DNA from: Longispora albida DSM 44784
GTDB lineage: Bacteria; Actinomycetota; Actinomycetes; Mycobacteriales; Micromonosporaceae
Length of the DNA stretch: 64,000 nucleotides
Direction: 5' to 3'
Assembly: GCF_000379825.1 (NCBI RefSeq)
Contig: NZ_KB903835.1
Span: 62,599 to 126,598 of the forward strand
The notes beneath the pieces were generated by a model. That model saw only the letters and a list, made by a program, of their open reading frames with translations, was not told where the DNA came from and made no database searches. A program made the translations under genes and the position numbers. This document shows, in pieces, positions 25,971-35,140 of this stretch (positions are counted from its first letter, which is position 1; the number at the start of each line of letters is the position of its first letter).

Positions 25971-26488
25971 CAGTCCACCTCACAACCAGAACCCAGCGGG
26001 ATGAATCACGACCAGAGTATGACAGCGTATGCCACCACGCCAGAGGTGCCGAGTGGCGAACTGGCATCAACCACGACACTCTCGATGTCGGCAAGCCTGC
26101 GGAAAAGTTTCGACATTCTGCTGACATAGGCGGCATGTCGTTGATCGTCATGGCGTCAGACCGTTGTGTAGGCAGAGCGGGGCGTTCGGGGTCGGCGCGC
26201 TCCAATGCGATCAGTGACGTTTGCGGGCCGTCGACCTGCTATTTCACTCTGACTTCCTATGCGGTAGGTCACGGTCTGCAACCTAACCCAGGGAGGCAGC
26301 CCGGGCGGGGCGTCGTCGGGTGTGTGGAGTGTCATCGCGGTGTCAACGCCTTCGGCCGGCGCCCGGTCCATGACAGCTCTGGCGAGGCGGTCGCGCTTGA
26401 TCATGGACCGGTGTGGATGGTGACGCTAGGGTCAGGGCAGGTGCGGCGTCGGTGATGGCGTCGTCTGGCGTGAGGTCGAGGCTATTCG
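25971..26488. other. Intergenic region between divergent regulators
   Basis: This 518-base region separates the minus-strand XRE-DUF5753 gene from the plus-strand XRE-TPR gene. It holds GCGTATGCCA (near 26027) and CTGGCATCAA (near 26061) elements, similar to those before the nucleotide operon. A minus-strand frame (26156-26404, 82 aa) is open but shows no ribosome site and no recognisable family. I do not count it as a gene. Confidence 0.3.
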
Positions 26489-27766
26489 ATGGCACAGGCT
26501 CCCCGGCGGCTGTTCCCGCAGACCTCGCCTCGCCATGCCTTCGGCGCGGCGGTCCGGGAGTGGCGGGAGCGGCACGGCTGGTCGCAAGCCGACCTTGGTG
26601 CGCGGGCTTTCGTCAGCGCCGACTTGATTTGCAAGATTGAGAAGGCTCAGCGCTGGCCTGGCCCGGAGCTGATCACCTCCCTGGAGACGGCGCTGGGAGC
26701 AGGAGGCGCGCTGGTCGCTTTCGGCCCGGCGGTGGAGGCGCAACGCCTGGCGCCACAGCACGCGCGGTCAGCCGACGTGCCGGTGGAGCAGGTGGCGTTG
26801 GACTGGCTGCTCGACGATGAACCCGGCCTGCGGGTGCGCGGCGACCGGGCCGTCGGCTGGATCGACGCCGAGTCCGTTGAGGCGGTGGTGGCGCGGCTGG
26901 AGGAGTTCCGCCAGCTCGACCACGTCCAGGGCGCGGGCATGACGTTCGCGCAGGTCACCCAGTACGCCGACACGCACCTGGCCCAACTGCTCGCCGGCCG
27001 GCCCGCAAGCGACGAGGTCGCGGTGCGGCTGTACCGCACGGCCGCCGGGTTCTGGGAGCTGGCCGGGTACCAGGCGATCGACTCCGGCCACGACGACCTG
27101 GCACAGGGCTGCTACCTGCGCGCGCTGCAGTGGGCGAGCGCGGCGGGCGACCGGCTGCTGGGCGGCTATCTCCTCGCTGTGAGCACCGCCCACCTCGCGT
27201 TGCACCGCGGCGACGTGGCTCTCGGCCTGCGGATGGCCCGGACCGGCCTACGCGGCACGCGGCATCGGGCCGGGCCGCTGGTGCGCTCGGCGTTCACCGC
27301 CGTCGCCGCCCGCGCCCACGCCCGCCAAGGCGACGAACAGGCCGCCACGGAGGCGATCTTGGCCGCCGAGCACGACCTCGGCTCCGCGGTCCCGGGTGAG
27401 GAGCCCGGCTGGATCCGGTACTTCTCACCTGCCTATCTTGCCGATGAGACCGCCCACGCCTTCCACGACCTCGGGCGCCCGGCGCTGGCGCAGCAGCAGG
27501 CCGACGACGCGATCCTCGGGGTGTCGCGGCGGCACGTGCGCCGGCTGGCGATCGACCAGGCACTCAAGGCGTCCTCTCTGGCGCGGGCCGGGCAGGTCGA
27601 GGAGGCGTGCGCGGTCGGGCGCAGCGCCGCCGACCACGCCGCGCAGACGTCCTCGGCGCGCACCCGCCAGCGCCTGGCCGATGTCCGCGATGACCTGGCC
27701 GCCTACCGCAACGAGCCGGCGGTGCGCGACTTCACCGACTACGTCCGCGACCTGCTACTGGCCTAA
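26489..27766 (+). CDS. XRE-family regulator with TPR-like repeats (2)
   Basis: This 425-aa protein has an HTH at about 18-70 (AVREWRERHGWSQADLGARAF with SADLICKIEKAQRWPGPEL), then TPR-like helices including YTLRALQWA-type and LALHRGDVALGLRMARTGL segments. It has the same architecture as the operon regulator at 16218. It overlaps the convergent peptidase gene by 12 bases at the 3' end. The target is unknown. Confidence 0.85.
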   Translation: MAQAPRRLFPQTSPRHAFGAAVREWRERHGWSQADLGARAFVSADLICKIEKAQRWPGPELITSLETALGAGGALVAFGPAVEAQRLAPQHARSADVPVEQVALDWLLDDEPGLRVRGDRAVGWIDAESVEAVVARLEEFRQLDHVQGAGMTFAQVTQYADTHLAQLLAGRPASDEVAVRLYRTAAGFWELAGYQAIDSGHDDLAQGCYLRALQWASAAGDRLLGGYLLAVSTAHLALHRGDVALGLRMARTGLRGTRHRAGPLVRSAFTAVAARAHARQGDEQAATEAILAAEHDLGSAVPGEEPGWIRYFSPAYLADETAHAFHDLGRPALAQQQADDAILGVSRRHVRRLAIDQALKASSLARAGQVEEACAVGRSAADHAAQTSSARTRQRLADVRDDLAAYRNEPAVRDFTDYVRDLLLA

Positions 27767-29470
27767 GCCGAGCACCCGGCGGGCGAACCGCAGCTCGGCA
27801 GCGAGCACCGCGTCGGCCAGGTGCGGGGAGGACAGGGTGTGGCTGTCGGTGTCCAGGAGCAGCACCTCGACTGGTGCGTGGCGGTCTTGCAGGTCGCGGG
27901 CCAGCGCCAGGGTGCCCGAGGCCGGGGTGATCGGGTCGTGGGCGCCGTGCACGAGCAGCACCGGCACCCGCACCTCCTCCGCGCGCACCCGCCCGGCTCC
28001 GCCGTCGAGGGCGAGGGCGTGCGCGCGCTGAAACCGCGGCACTGAGGCGGCCCACGCTTTCGGGTCGGTGATCGGGGAACGGGCGATCGCCGCCACGAAC
28101 GGCCCCGGCGAACTGGCGGCGTGCAGGGCGGTGTAGCCGCCCGCGCTGGCGCCCATGACGATGACCTGGCCGGCCGTCGTGACGCCCGAGGCGATCAGGT
28201 GCTGGGCGACGGTCGCGCAGTCGGCGACGTCGTCGAGGCCCCACCGGCGATAGAGGGCCTGACGGTATGCGCGGCCGTAGCCGGTGCTGCCCCGGTAGTC
28301 GACGTCGGCGACGGCGAAGCCGTGGCGGGTGAAATGGTCAATGAAGGCGTCGCGCCGGCAGGTGATGCCGTCGGTCGGCCCGGGATGCGCCCGCACGATC
28401 AGCGGCACAGGCCCTGCCTGCTCAGGAAGGTGCAGCAGGTAGGTCACCCCGCCCGTGGAGTCCAGCACCGGCCCGGCGGCCGGGGGCGCGGCTGGCGGTG
28501 GCGGGCCGGCGATCACCTCGAACGCGCCGTCCGGGTCGACGAGCACGACCGCCGGGGCGGTCAGGGGCGTCGCGGCGATCATCGCCACCCGGTCGCCGGT
28601 GACCGCGAGGTAGGGCTTGATCGACGTGAACGGCAGCTCGACCTCGCGCGCCTCGCCCTGCTCGACGAGCACCAGCCGGTCGCGCGGCCCGCGCCGGGCG
28701 ATGACGGCGATCGTCCCGCTGGGGAGGAAGGCGTAGCTGCTGTAGCCGAGCTCCCAGCCGGCCGCCGCGCATTCGGCGTCCAGTTCGACGACCGTGTGCG
28801 CCTGCCGGCCGTCGAAGCGGTAGAGGTTCATCCAGCCGGTGCGGTCGGAGACGAAGTACAGCGACCCGTCTGGACCCCACCGCGGCTCGGCCACCGCCTC
28901 GCGCGGCCCGCCCGCGACCCGCCGCGCGCCGGTGACCTGCTCGTCGGGGGTGTAGTCGCCGCACCACAGCTGCGCGCTGTCCCATGGCATCACGTCCGCG
29001 CTCCACGACATCCAGGCCAGCTTGCCGGGCGCGGGACGAGGCGCTGCAAGGAACCCCGGACTGCTGAGCAGATCCCGGGCCTGGCCGGAGGCGAGGTCCC
29101 AGACGGTCACCGTGTCGCTGTCGTCGTGCTCCTGCACGCCGAACAGCTCGCCGGCGAAGCACACCAGGTCTCCGGGCCCGCCTGGCGCGGCGGTGAGGTG
29201 CTCTGACGCGAGGTGGGGCTCCGGCCGCAGGAGCAGCTGACGGACCCGGTCGGCGCCTGCTTCGGAGAACCAGACGGCGTCGGCGTGGGCGGTGTAGGCG
29301 CCGCCGCCGTAGGCGTGCAGGCTGTTGCCGACCTCGACGCCGGGCGGGGTGAGACGGGCCGTTCCGGCGTCGGCGGTCCACCGCCGCAAGTGGGTGCCGT
29401 GCTCGTCGGACTCCAGCCACAACAGGCCGCCGTCCACGCTGGTCAAGGCGTCAAACGCCGGTGTGCTCAC
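27755..29470 (-). CDS. S9-family peptidase (prolyl oligopeptidase type)
   Basis: This 571-aa protein has an N-terminal beta-propeller-like region (about 1-320, with WGPDGSLYFVSDRTGWMNLY as a typical blade) and a C-terminal alpha/beta-hydrolase. The catalytic triad is visible: Ser in GASAGGY (about 442), Asp in HGAHDPIT (about 512) and His in DTDSHT (about 544). It has no signal peptide, so it is cytosolic. Such enzymes cleave short peptides after Pro or act as acylaminoacyl peptidases. It has no operon partner. Confidence 0.9.
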   Translation of the reverse strand: MSTPAFDALTSVDGGLLWLESDEHGTHLRRWTADAGTARLTPPGVEVGNSLHAYGGGAYTAHADAVWFSEAGADRVRQLLLRPEPHLASEHLTAAPGGPGDLVCFAGELFGVQEHDDSDTVTVWDLASGQARDLLSSPGFLAAPRPAPGKLAWMSWSADVMPWDSAQLWCGDYTPDEQVTGARRVAGGPREAVAEPRWGPDGSLYFVSDRTGWMNLYRFDGRQAHTVVELDAECAAAGWELGYSSYAFLPSGTIAVIARRGPRDRLVLVEQGEAREVELPFTSIKPYLAVTGDRVAMIAATPLTAPAVVLVDPDGAFEVIAGPPPPAAPPAAGPVLDSTGGVTYLLHLPEQAGPVPLIVRAHPGPTDGITCRRDAFIDHFTRHGFAVADVDYRGSTGYGRAYRQALYRRWGLDDVADCATVAQHLIASGVTTAGQVIVMGASAGGYTALHAASSPGPFVAAIARSPITDPKAWAASVPRFQRAHALALDGGAGRVRAEEVRVPVLLVHGAHDPITPASGTLALARDLQDRHAPVEVLLLDTDSHTLSSPHLADAVLAAELRFARRVLGLGQ

Positions 29471-29779
29471 CGGGCGATGCTACCCAGGCGTCCCGGCCGC
29501 GCCCGGCGCGTGAGCATGCGGACAACTCTCTTGTCCGCATCGGCCGTCTACCCGCCGCAGCCGCTATGGGCGCCAATAGAAGCAGGTCAGCACGCAGGGC
29601 AGCGGTCACGCCAGGGGGCAGCCCGACGTCCCGGCCGGGTCGTCGACCGGCTGTCAACACATTGTCACCGCCGCTGTGTGCGCCTGTCCGACACGTCTGC
29701 CACGCCCGTTAGGTGAGACATCGACGCAGGTGACAGGCAGGCTGCGTCGCCGTGACCCGACCATGGAGGAGGACCGCCA

Positions 29780-30010
29780 GTGCGCACCCGAGCAACACTC
29801 CCTCCACGCGCCGGCCGCCGACCGCGCCGCGCGTCGGCGTGCCCCCTGGAGTGCGGTTCCCCGACCATTCCCGTGATGGCGACGCCGGCCCGGGTGTCGT
29901 CGTTGAACGGGGCACGGGCGCGGGCGCGGGGGTGCCCGCCGGAGCTGAGGGGCCTGGCGGTCACCCCCGATGTCGCGGTCAGGTGCGGTCTGCGGGCGGT
30001 GCGGTCGTGA
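29780..30010 (+). CDS. Possible small protein coupled to GPP34
   Basis: This 76-aa frame starts at GTG 29780 behind a strong GGAGGAG with a 7-base spacer, and its stop overlaps the GPP34 start (GTGA). Those two signs support translation. The sequence is Arg/Pro-rich with no family, so the composition does not. The 29471-29779 stretch upstream contains no other gene I can support. Confidence 0.35.
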   Translation: MRTRATLPPRAGRRPRRASACPLECGSPTIPVMATPARVSSLNGARARARGCPPELRGLAVTPDVAVRCGLRAVRS

Positions 30011-30774
30011 CCGCCGACGCACCGCACCGCCACTCCGTGCCGCGCCAGCCTTCACCACACCTCCAAGCGCCGGGTCCGGACGCCCGCAGGGACGCGGCGG
30101 CGTGGGCGGCGACGCCGCGCCCCGGTGTGCAGGCCGATGGCCGGCTGCTGGCCGACGCGGGCGACGGGCTGGCCGAGGCGTTGTTCACCGTCGCCCATGA
30201 CCCCGACTCGGGCCGCCCGCTCGTGTCCGACGTCGCGCTCGGGATCGGCCTGGCGGGCGCGCTGCTGGTCGCGGAGCTGGCGTCGGGCCGGGCGGAGCTC
30301 CGCGACGGCCTGGTCATCGCCACCACAAACTCCTACGACGGGCTGTGCTGGCAGTTCGCCACCGCGCTGAGCACCTCCCCGCCAGCAGGGCCCGGAGTGT
30401 GGTTGCGGGTCCTGGCCGATGAGACCGCCGAATGGATCCTCGAGGGCTTGCTGTCCCGCAAGGTGTGGCTGATCCCGGACAAGACGCTGCTGCGCCGCCG
30501 TCCCGCACCCCGCCCAGCGGACCCGACCGCCGCGGAATGGGCCGCGGTCGTGGCCCGCAACCAGTTGTCGGCCGGCCCACGGGCGACGACCTCGGACGCC
30601 GCGCTCGCGGGCCTGATCCGGGCCCTGGACCTGCACCACCACTGGCTGCGCGACCACCCCGGGCAGCACGAGCCGTTGAAGGCGGTGGTCCGCCGCCTGC
30701 CGCAGGACCTGTTCGACCTGCTCGCCCTCGTCGAGCACACCATCGCCTCGACGGCGCTGACCCCCCGATCCTGA
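30007..30774 (+). CDS. GPP34/GOLPH3-like phosphoprotein
   Basis: This 255-aa protein has the GPP34 core: LAEALFTVAHDPDSGRPLV, then a GIGLAGALLVAELASGRAELRDG helix-turn, ADETAEWILEGLLSRKVW and a C-terminal LLALVEHTIAS helix. The eukaryotic relatives bind phosphatidylinositol 4-phosphate on Golgi membranes. Actinobacterial copies are cytosolic proteins of unknown role, often multi-copy. GTG 30007 is used; upstream sequence in frame is low complexity. Confidence 0.85.
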   Translation: MTADAPHRHSVPRQPSPHLQAPGPDARRDAAAWAATPRPGVQADGRLLADAGDGLAEALFTVAHDPDSGRPLVSDVALGIGLAGALLVAELASGRAELRDGLVIATTNSYDGLCWQFATALSTSPPAGPGVWLRVLADETAEWILEGLLSRKVWLIPDKTLLRRRPAPRPADPTAAEWAAVVARNQLSAGPRATTSDAALAGLIRALDLHHHWLRDHPGQHEPLKAVVRRLPQDLFDLLALVEHTIASTALTPRS

Positions 30775-30790
30775 CCTGCAGGAGTAGACG

Positions 30791-32308
30791 ATGTCGTCCC
30801 CACCCCAGACCTCGGCCCGCCGGCCCGGCGCCGCAGGCGCGGCCCGCGCGTTGAACGCCGGTCAGCTCGGCGCCCTGATCCTGACGTCGCTGATGCTCAG
30901 CGCCGCCGCCGTCCTCACCGTCAACGCCGGAGTCATCCCCACCGGCTACACCGCCACCGGCGTCGTCGGCATGCCGCTGACGATCGTCACGGTGGGCTGC
31001 GTGCTGGCGGTGTTCTGCGTCGGCTACCTGGCGATGGCACAGCGCATGCCGAGCGCGGGCGGGATGTACACGTTCATCGCCGCCGGCCTCGGCAGGGCGC
31101 CCGGTGTCGGCGCGGCGTGGCTGGCGGTCGCCTCCTACATGGGCGTGCAGGCCGCCGCATACGGGCTGATCGGCTCCGCGGTCACGCCCCTGCTGCACGG
31201 CTGGTGGGGCATCTCGCCGCCGTGGTGGGCGGTCGCGCTCGCCTGCTGGGCCGCCGTCGGCGTCCTGGGCGTCCGCAAGATCACCCTGTCGGGTCGGGTG
31301 ATGGCGGTCCTGTGCGTCGCCGAGCTCGCCGCCGTGGTCACCACCGCCAGCTCGAACGTCGCGACAGCGATGGTACAGGCCGCGCCGCTCGTCGAGCCGT
31401 GGGCGGGGTTCAGCCCAAACAGGATGGTCGTCCCGACGCTCGGGGCGGCGATGGTCGTGGTCGTGCTCGCCTACGCCGGCGTCGAGCACGGCGTCGCCTA
31501 CGCCGAAGAAGCCCGCGACAAGGCCGTCCCGAAAGCCACCGTCGTCACGCTGCTGGCGCTGATGGTCCTCTACGCCGGTGCCGCGTGGGCGATGATGCTG
31601 CCCACCGGGCCAGAGGCGTTCCTGTCCAGGGCGGGCGAGCTGGGCCCGGACATGGTCGCCACCGTCGCCGGCGAGCAACTCGGCGCCGGCATGGCCTCGG
31701 CGGTGCGGGTGCTGTTCGCATCGTCCCTGTTCGCGGCCATGATGGCGTTTCACCAGACGTCGAGCCGCTACCTGCTGTGCCTGGGCCGCGAGCGCGTCGT
31801 GCCCGCGTGGCTGGGCCGGGTCGGCCGGCGCAGCCACGCCCCGGTCGCGGCGTCGCTGCTGCAGACCGCCCTGATCGGCGTCGTGATCGTCGCCTACGCG
31901 ATCGGCGGCTGGGACCCGGTCACCAAACTCTTCTACGTCGCCGGCACCGCCGGCAGCTTCGGCGTGCTCGTGCTACTGGCCGCCACCTCAGTCGCGGTCA
32001 TCGCCTACTTCGCCCGCTCGAGTCGGCGGCCCGGGGTGTGGACGTGGCTGATCGCGCCGACGGTCGCCGCCGCAGCCCTGGCCGGCATGGTCGTCCTCGC
32101 CGTCCTCAACTTCGCCGCCGTCCTGGGCGTAGGCCCTGAGTCCGCGCTCGGCTGGGCGGTGCCCACAGCCCTCGCCACCCTGGCCGCCGCAGGCTGCGCG
32201 TGGGGGCTGATGCTGCGGGCCACCAACCCCGACGTCTACGCCCGCATCGGCCGCGGACTGCGCGCCGACCTGCCCGCGCAACTGGCCGACTCCCCGGCCC
32301 GCGCCTAG
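30791..32308 (+). CDS. APC-family amino acid/polyamine permease
   Basis: This 505-aa protein has about 12-14 hydrophobic segments. The APC hallmarks are an unwound first helix region (NAGVIPTGYTATGVVGMP), a RMPSAGGMYTF segment between TM2 and TM3, YAGVEHGVAYAEEARD after TM6 and FHQTSSRYLLCLGRERVVP. ATG 30791 has AGGAG 7 bases upstream, and the gene follows GPP34 by 16 bases. The substrate is not predictable. Confidence 0.9.
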   Translation: MSSPPQTSARRPGAAGAARALNAGQLGALILTSLMLSAAAVLTVNAGVIPTGYTATGVVGMPLTIVTVGCVLAVFCVGYLAMAQRMPSAGGMYTFIAAGLGRAPGVGAAWLAVASYMGVQAAAYGLIGSAVTPLLHGWWGISPPWWAVALACWAAVGVLGVRKITLSGRVMAVLCVAELAAVVTTASSNVATAMVQAAPLVEPWAGFSPNRMVVPTLGAAMVVVVLAYAGVEHGVAYAEEARDKAVPKATVVTLLALMVLYAGAAWAMMLPTGPEAFLSRAGELGPDMVATVAGEQLGAGMASAVRVLFASSLFAAMMAFHQTSSRYLLCLGRERVVPAWLGRVGRRSHAPVAASLLQTALIGVVIVAYAIGGWDPVTKLFYVAGTAGSFGVLVLLAATSVAVIAYFARSSRRPGVWTWLIAPTVAAAALAGMVVLAVLNFAAVLGVGPESALGWAVPTALATLAAAGCAWGLMLRATNPDVYARIGRGLRADLPAQLADSPARA

Positions 32309-32366
32309 AAGAAGCCCTCCGATGGCCGACCCCACGTCCACCACCCTCACCCCCGAGGAGCAGACC

Positions 32367-33014
32367 ATGACCCAGACCCCGCTGACCGTCGACGTCGATC
32401 GTGACATCGAGATCGTCCGCGCCGCCCCGGGCGACCTCGACGTCGTCAACCGTCTGCTGACGGCCGCGTTCTGCGAGCCGCCGCTGGCGGTGTGCGCATG
32501 GCTGGTGCCCGACCGGCTGAGCCTGGAGCCGGTGATGTGCGACTTCTTCGCCATCCTCACCCGCGCCGCCGCCGAGCACGGCCGGATCCTGCTGGCGACC
32601 CGGGCTGGGCACCCGATCGGCGCCGCCGTGTGGTTCCCGCGCACCGCGCCGCTGCCCGACCAGCCGGACTACCCCGCCCAGCTCTCGGCGGCCACGGGCG
32701 AGTACCTGCCGCGCTTCCAGACCCTCGACGAGGCGTTCGAGACCCGGCACCCGCACAGCCCGCACGACCACCTCGCGCTCCTGGGTGTGCAGCCGGCGTG
32801 GCGAGGCAAGGGCATCGGCGGCCGGCTGCTGGACCACGCCCACGCCCGCATGGACGAGGTGGGCGTGCCGGCCTACCTGGAGGCGTGCGACCTCACCAGC
32901 CGGGAGCTGTACCGGCGGCACGGCTACGAGGACCTCGGCGTGCCGATCCAGCTGCCCGACGGCGGACCCCAGATCTTCCCCATGTGGAGGCCCGGCCCGG
33001 GGCACGCCGCATAG
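32367..33014 (+). CDS. GNAT-family acetyltransferase
   Basis: This 215-aa protein has the GNAT fold. HLALLGVQPAWRGKGIGGRLL carries the Q/R-x-x-G-x-G/A acetyl-CoA loop, and YLEACDLTSRELYRRHGYEDLG is the C-terminal signature. The layout (LTAAFCEPPLAVCAWLVPDR) matches stand-alone acyltransferases common in actinomycetes. ATG 32367 was preferred because GAGGAG lies 6 bases upstream; ATG 32322 gives 15 more residues. A strong hairpin follows. Confidence 0.85.
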   Translation: MTQTPLTVDVDRDIEIVRAAPGDLDVVNRLLTAAFCEPPLAVCAWLVPDRLSLEPVMCDFFAILTRAAAEHGRILLATRAGHPIGAAVWFPRTAPLPDQPDYPAQLSAATGEYLPRFQTLDEAFETRHPHSPHDHLALLGVQPAWRGKGIGGRLLDHAHARMDEVGVPAYLEACDLTSRELYRRHGYEDLGVPIQLPDGGPQIFPMWRPGPGHAA

Positions 33015-33015
33015 C

Positions 33016-33054
33016 CCGCGCGGGGCGGGCGGTGTCTTCGTCCGCCCCGCGCGG
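33016..33054 (+). terminator. Hairpin terminator after the GNAT gene
   Basis: A perfect 13-bp stem (CCGCGCGGGGCGG at 33016-33028 with CCGCCCCGCGCGG at 33042-33054) begins 2 bases after the stop. There is no T-tract. It ends the permease-GNAT unit. Confidence 0.65.
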
Positions 33055-33095
33055 CCGACCATTCCCGATCGCTTCGAGGAGGAAGGGGGCTTGCC

Positions 33096-33350
33096 ATGCC
33101 CGACACGGCGCACAACCCCACCGACGACGTCGACCTCGGGCTGGCGCGCACCGCCGACCGGCTCGCCGCCACCCACCACCCGCACCCCGACGACGCGCGG
33201 CGCTGCGCGGACCCGTCCTGCCACCTGGCCTGGCCGTGTGTGAGCTCGCGGTTCGCCGAGCGGGCCCGCGACGCCGCCACCGCAGCCTGGCCAACGGCAT
33301 GGACGACGCGCCATGACCTGGCCGCAGCCGGGATCGCGGTGAGCCCGTGA
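33096..33350 (+). CDS. Small hypothetical protein with CxxxxC pair
   Basis: This 84-aa protein starts at ATG 33096 behind GAGGAGGAAGG. It is hydrophilic, with three cysteines in RRCADPSCHLAWPCVS. I recognise no family. Its stop overlaps the GTG start of the GGDEF gene (GTGA), so the two are coupled. Confidence 0.6.
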   Translation: MPDTAHNPTDDVDLGLARTADRLAATHHPHPDDARRCADPSCHLAWPCVSSRFAERARDAATAAWPTAWTTRHDLAAAGIAVSP

Positions 33351-33949
33351 TGCGCGGCAGAGACGTCCTGGCGCTCACCGCCGCGGCCGGCGGCCTCGTC
33401 GCCGCCGGCGCGCTGACCATCGCCCTCGGCCGGGCCCGCAGGTCCGGGGCGGCGGCGCTCGCGCTCGCCCACACCGACGACCTGACCGGCCTGCTCAACC
33501 GGCGCGGGTGGAAGACCGCCTGCCGGGCACGGCACACCGGCAGGGCCTGGATTGTGCTCGTCGCAGACGCCGACGGGTTCAAACACCACAACGACGCGTT
33601 CGGGCACCTGGCCGGCAACCGGCTGCTCGTGGACCTTGCAAGGCGGCTGTCGGCGGTGTGCGGGCCGGGTGCGCTGGTGGCCCGTTACGGCGGCGATGAG
33701 TTCACGGCCCTGCTGCCGGTCGCGGTGGCGGCGCCGGGGCTGGCGGGCCGGATCGCCGAACGGGTCACAGCGGCGCTCGCGGTGCCGGCCGGGGTCAGCG
33801 TGGCGGTGGAGGTCACGTGCAGCGTCGGAGCCGCGCTGCTGGCGCCCGGCGAGCACATCGATGCCGCGCTCCAGCGCGCCGACGCGGCGATGTACGCCGC
33901 CAAGGCCGCCCGGGCGACGGCCCCGCTGCCCGCCCTGCGGGCGGCATGA
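33347..33949 (+). CDS. GGDEF diguanylate cyclase
   Basis: This 200-aa protein has one N-terminal TM segment (about 6-26) and then a GGDEF domain from HTDDLTGLLNRRGW onward. It has an intact A-site YGGDEF, the metal-binding D in VADADGFKHHND, and a C-terminal AADAAMYAAK motif. No RxxD inhibitory site is evident before GGDEF. It should make cyclic di-GMP at the membrane. The domain is short (about 160 residues) and lacks any sensor domain. A diguanylate cyclase amid a run of unknown membrane proteins is unusual. Confidence 0.85.
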   Translation: MMRGRDVLALTAAAGGLVAAGALTIALGRARRSGAAALALAHTDDLTGLLNRRGWKTACRARHTGRAWIVLVADADGFKHHNDAFGHLAGNRLLVDLARRLSAVCGPGALVARYGGDEFTALLPVAVAAPGLAGRIAERVTAALAVPAGVSVAVEVTCSVGAALLAPGEHIDAALQRADAAMYAAKAARATAPLPALRAA

Positions 33950-33972
33950 GACCCGATCGAACGGAGGCAGTG

Positions 33973-34362
33973 GTGGGACGGCACAGCCAGCCTGAGTGGG
34001 TAAAGGTCGCCGGCCTCGACGTGACCGGCGTCGACCGGGCGACCAGACGCGGCCGGGTCGTCGGCGTGGCCTTGCAGCCCCTCGACGCCGTCGCGCCTGC
34101 GGCAGGCGGGGATTGGCTTGAGCTGGGCCAGACCTACCTCCATCACGACGGCACGGACTGGATCGCCAGCCGGCGCGGGCCCGGCGGCCAGATCACCCCG
34201 ATCGGCCGCCTCGCCCCCACCCCGGCCTCCGCCGCCGACGCTGTCTCGCTGGTGGGGCTGCCGGGCCCGGACGGCCCGCTGGAGCTGACGGCCGGCGGCC
34301 GGTACGTCATCGACTACCAGGGCGAGGAGGGCGCGCTGTGGCAGTGGCAGGACGAGCAGTAG
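33973..34362 (+). CDS. Hypothetical protein
   Basis: This 129-aa protein starts at GTG 33973, 5 bases after GGAGG. It is beta-rich (RGRVVGVALQPLD, WLELGQTYLHHDG, RYVIDYQGEEGALWQW), soluble and without a recognised family. It overlaps the next gene by 25 bases, so they are probably translated together. Confidence 0.6.
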   Translation: MGRHSQPEWVKVAGLDVTGVDRATRRGRVVGVALQPLDAVAPAAGGDWLELGQTYLHHDGTDWIASRRGPGGQITPIGRLAPTPASAADAVSLVGLPGPDGPLELTAGGRYVIDYQGEEGALWQWQDEQ

Positions 34363-35063
34363 CCGACGACTCGCCGTTCACCCACCAGGCGCATACCTGG
34401 ATCAGCGCCCCGGTGCCGGGCACCGGTGTGATCACGCTGCATCACGGGCCGGACGGCGAGGGCCAGATCCTGGCCCGGCACGCTGGCCGGACGGTGCGAT
34501 GGCGGCCCCTGCCGCCGCGCAGCGTCCTGGCGGAGGCCACCCGGGCGGTATGGACTCCGTGGGTGAACGCGGTCGCGGTGGCCACCGACATCGAAGGCCA
34601 GCTGCCGGCCCCCGCGCTGACAGGCCTGGCCCTGGCGGTCGCCGACGATCTGACGGCCACGCGCCGCGACCTCCTCGGCCGCGTTCACCCGGCGATCTGC
34701 CACGCGCTTCCGCCCGCCGCCGCCCCGCCGGACGGGTACCGGAATCTGCCGCACATGGTCTCCGTGTACACGATCGACGGCAGGCGCACCGACCGCATCG
34801 TGTGGGAACTGGCCCCGGAGGCCCTGCTGCCTGTGCTGCTGGGCGGCCCGCTTCCTGACACGGGCGTGCTCGTCGAGATACACGCCCGGCTGCGGCTGTG
34901 GCTGACGCTGCGCGCACAGGCCCGCATCGGCCAGCTTCCCGCCACGCCGCTCGGCCGCCTGGCCGGCGAGCTGGCAGCCGCCGAGCCGCTGACCATGCCG
35001 ATCGTCTACCGCCACGCCGCCGAACTCCTGGACCTCGCCCGCCGCGACGACCCGGACCCGTGA
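34338..35063 (+). CDS. Hypothetical protein, paralogue of the next gene
   Basis: This 241-aa protein has no family I know. The C-terminal half (IVWELAPEALLPVLLGGPLPD, ARIGQLPATPLGRLAGEL, AEPLTM) aligns by eye with the C-terminal half of the 35141 gene (AIWEIIPSASLALACGGTLPD, ARTGNLPATAEGQALAGFL, GRPLSM). The two are a tandem duplication that has diverged strongly. There is no TM segment or signal peptide. GTG 34338 lies inside the upstream gene. Confidence 0.6.
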   Translation: MAVAGRAVADDSPFTHQAHTWISAPVPGTGVITLHHGPDGEGQILARHAGRTVRWRPLPPRSVLAEATRAVWTPWVNAVAVATDIEGQLPAPALTGLALAVADDLTATRRDLLGRVHPAICHALPPAAAPPDGYRNLPHMVSVYTIDGRRTDRIVWELAPEALLPVLLGGPLPDTGVLVEIHARLRLWLTLRAQARIGQLPATPLGRLAGELAAAEPLTMPIVYRHAAELLDLARRDDPDP

Positions 35064-35140
35064 CCACCGCACCCGGCCCTGGCACAGCAGGACCCGCACC
35101 CGCCTCGACACGTTCTTTTCAGCTAGGGGACATACCGCCG

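Noticed and set aside
26156-26404. 82-aa minus-strand frame in the regulator intergenic region
   Set aside because: The N-terminal half looks possible, but there is no ribosome site, no family and an Arg-rich end, and a plus-strand frame overlaps it.
29451-29660. 69-aa minus-strand frame upstream of the S9 peptidase
   Set aside because: Its Arg/Ala-rich composition is that of GC-rich noncoding DNA, and it has no start signal.
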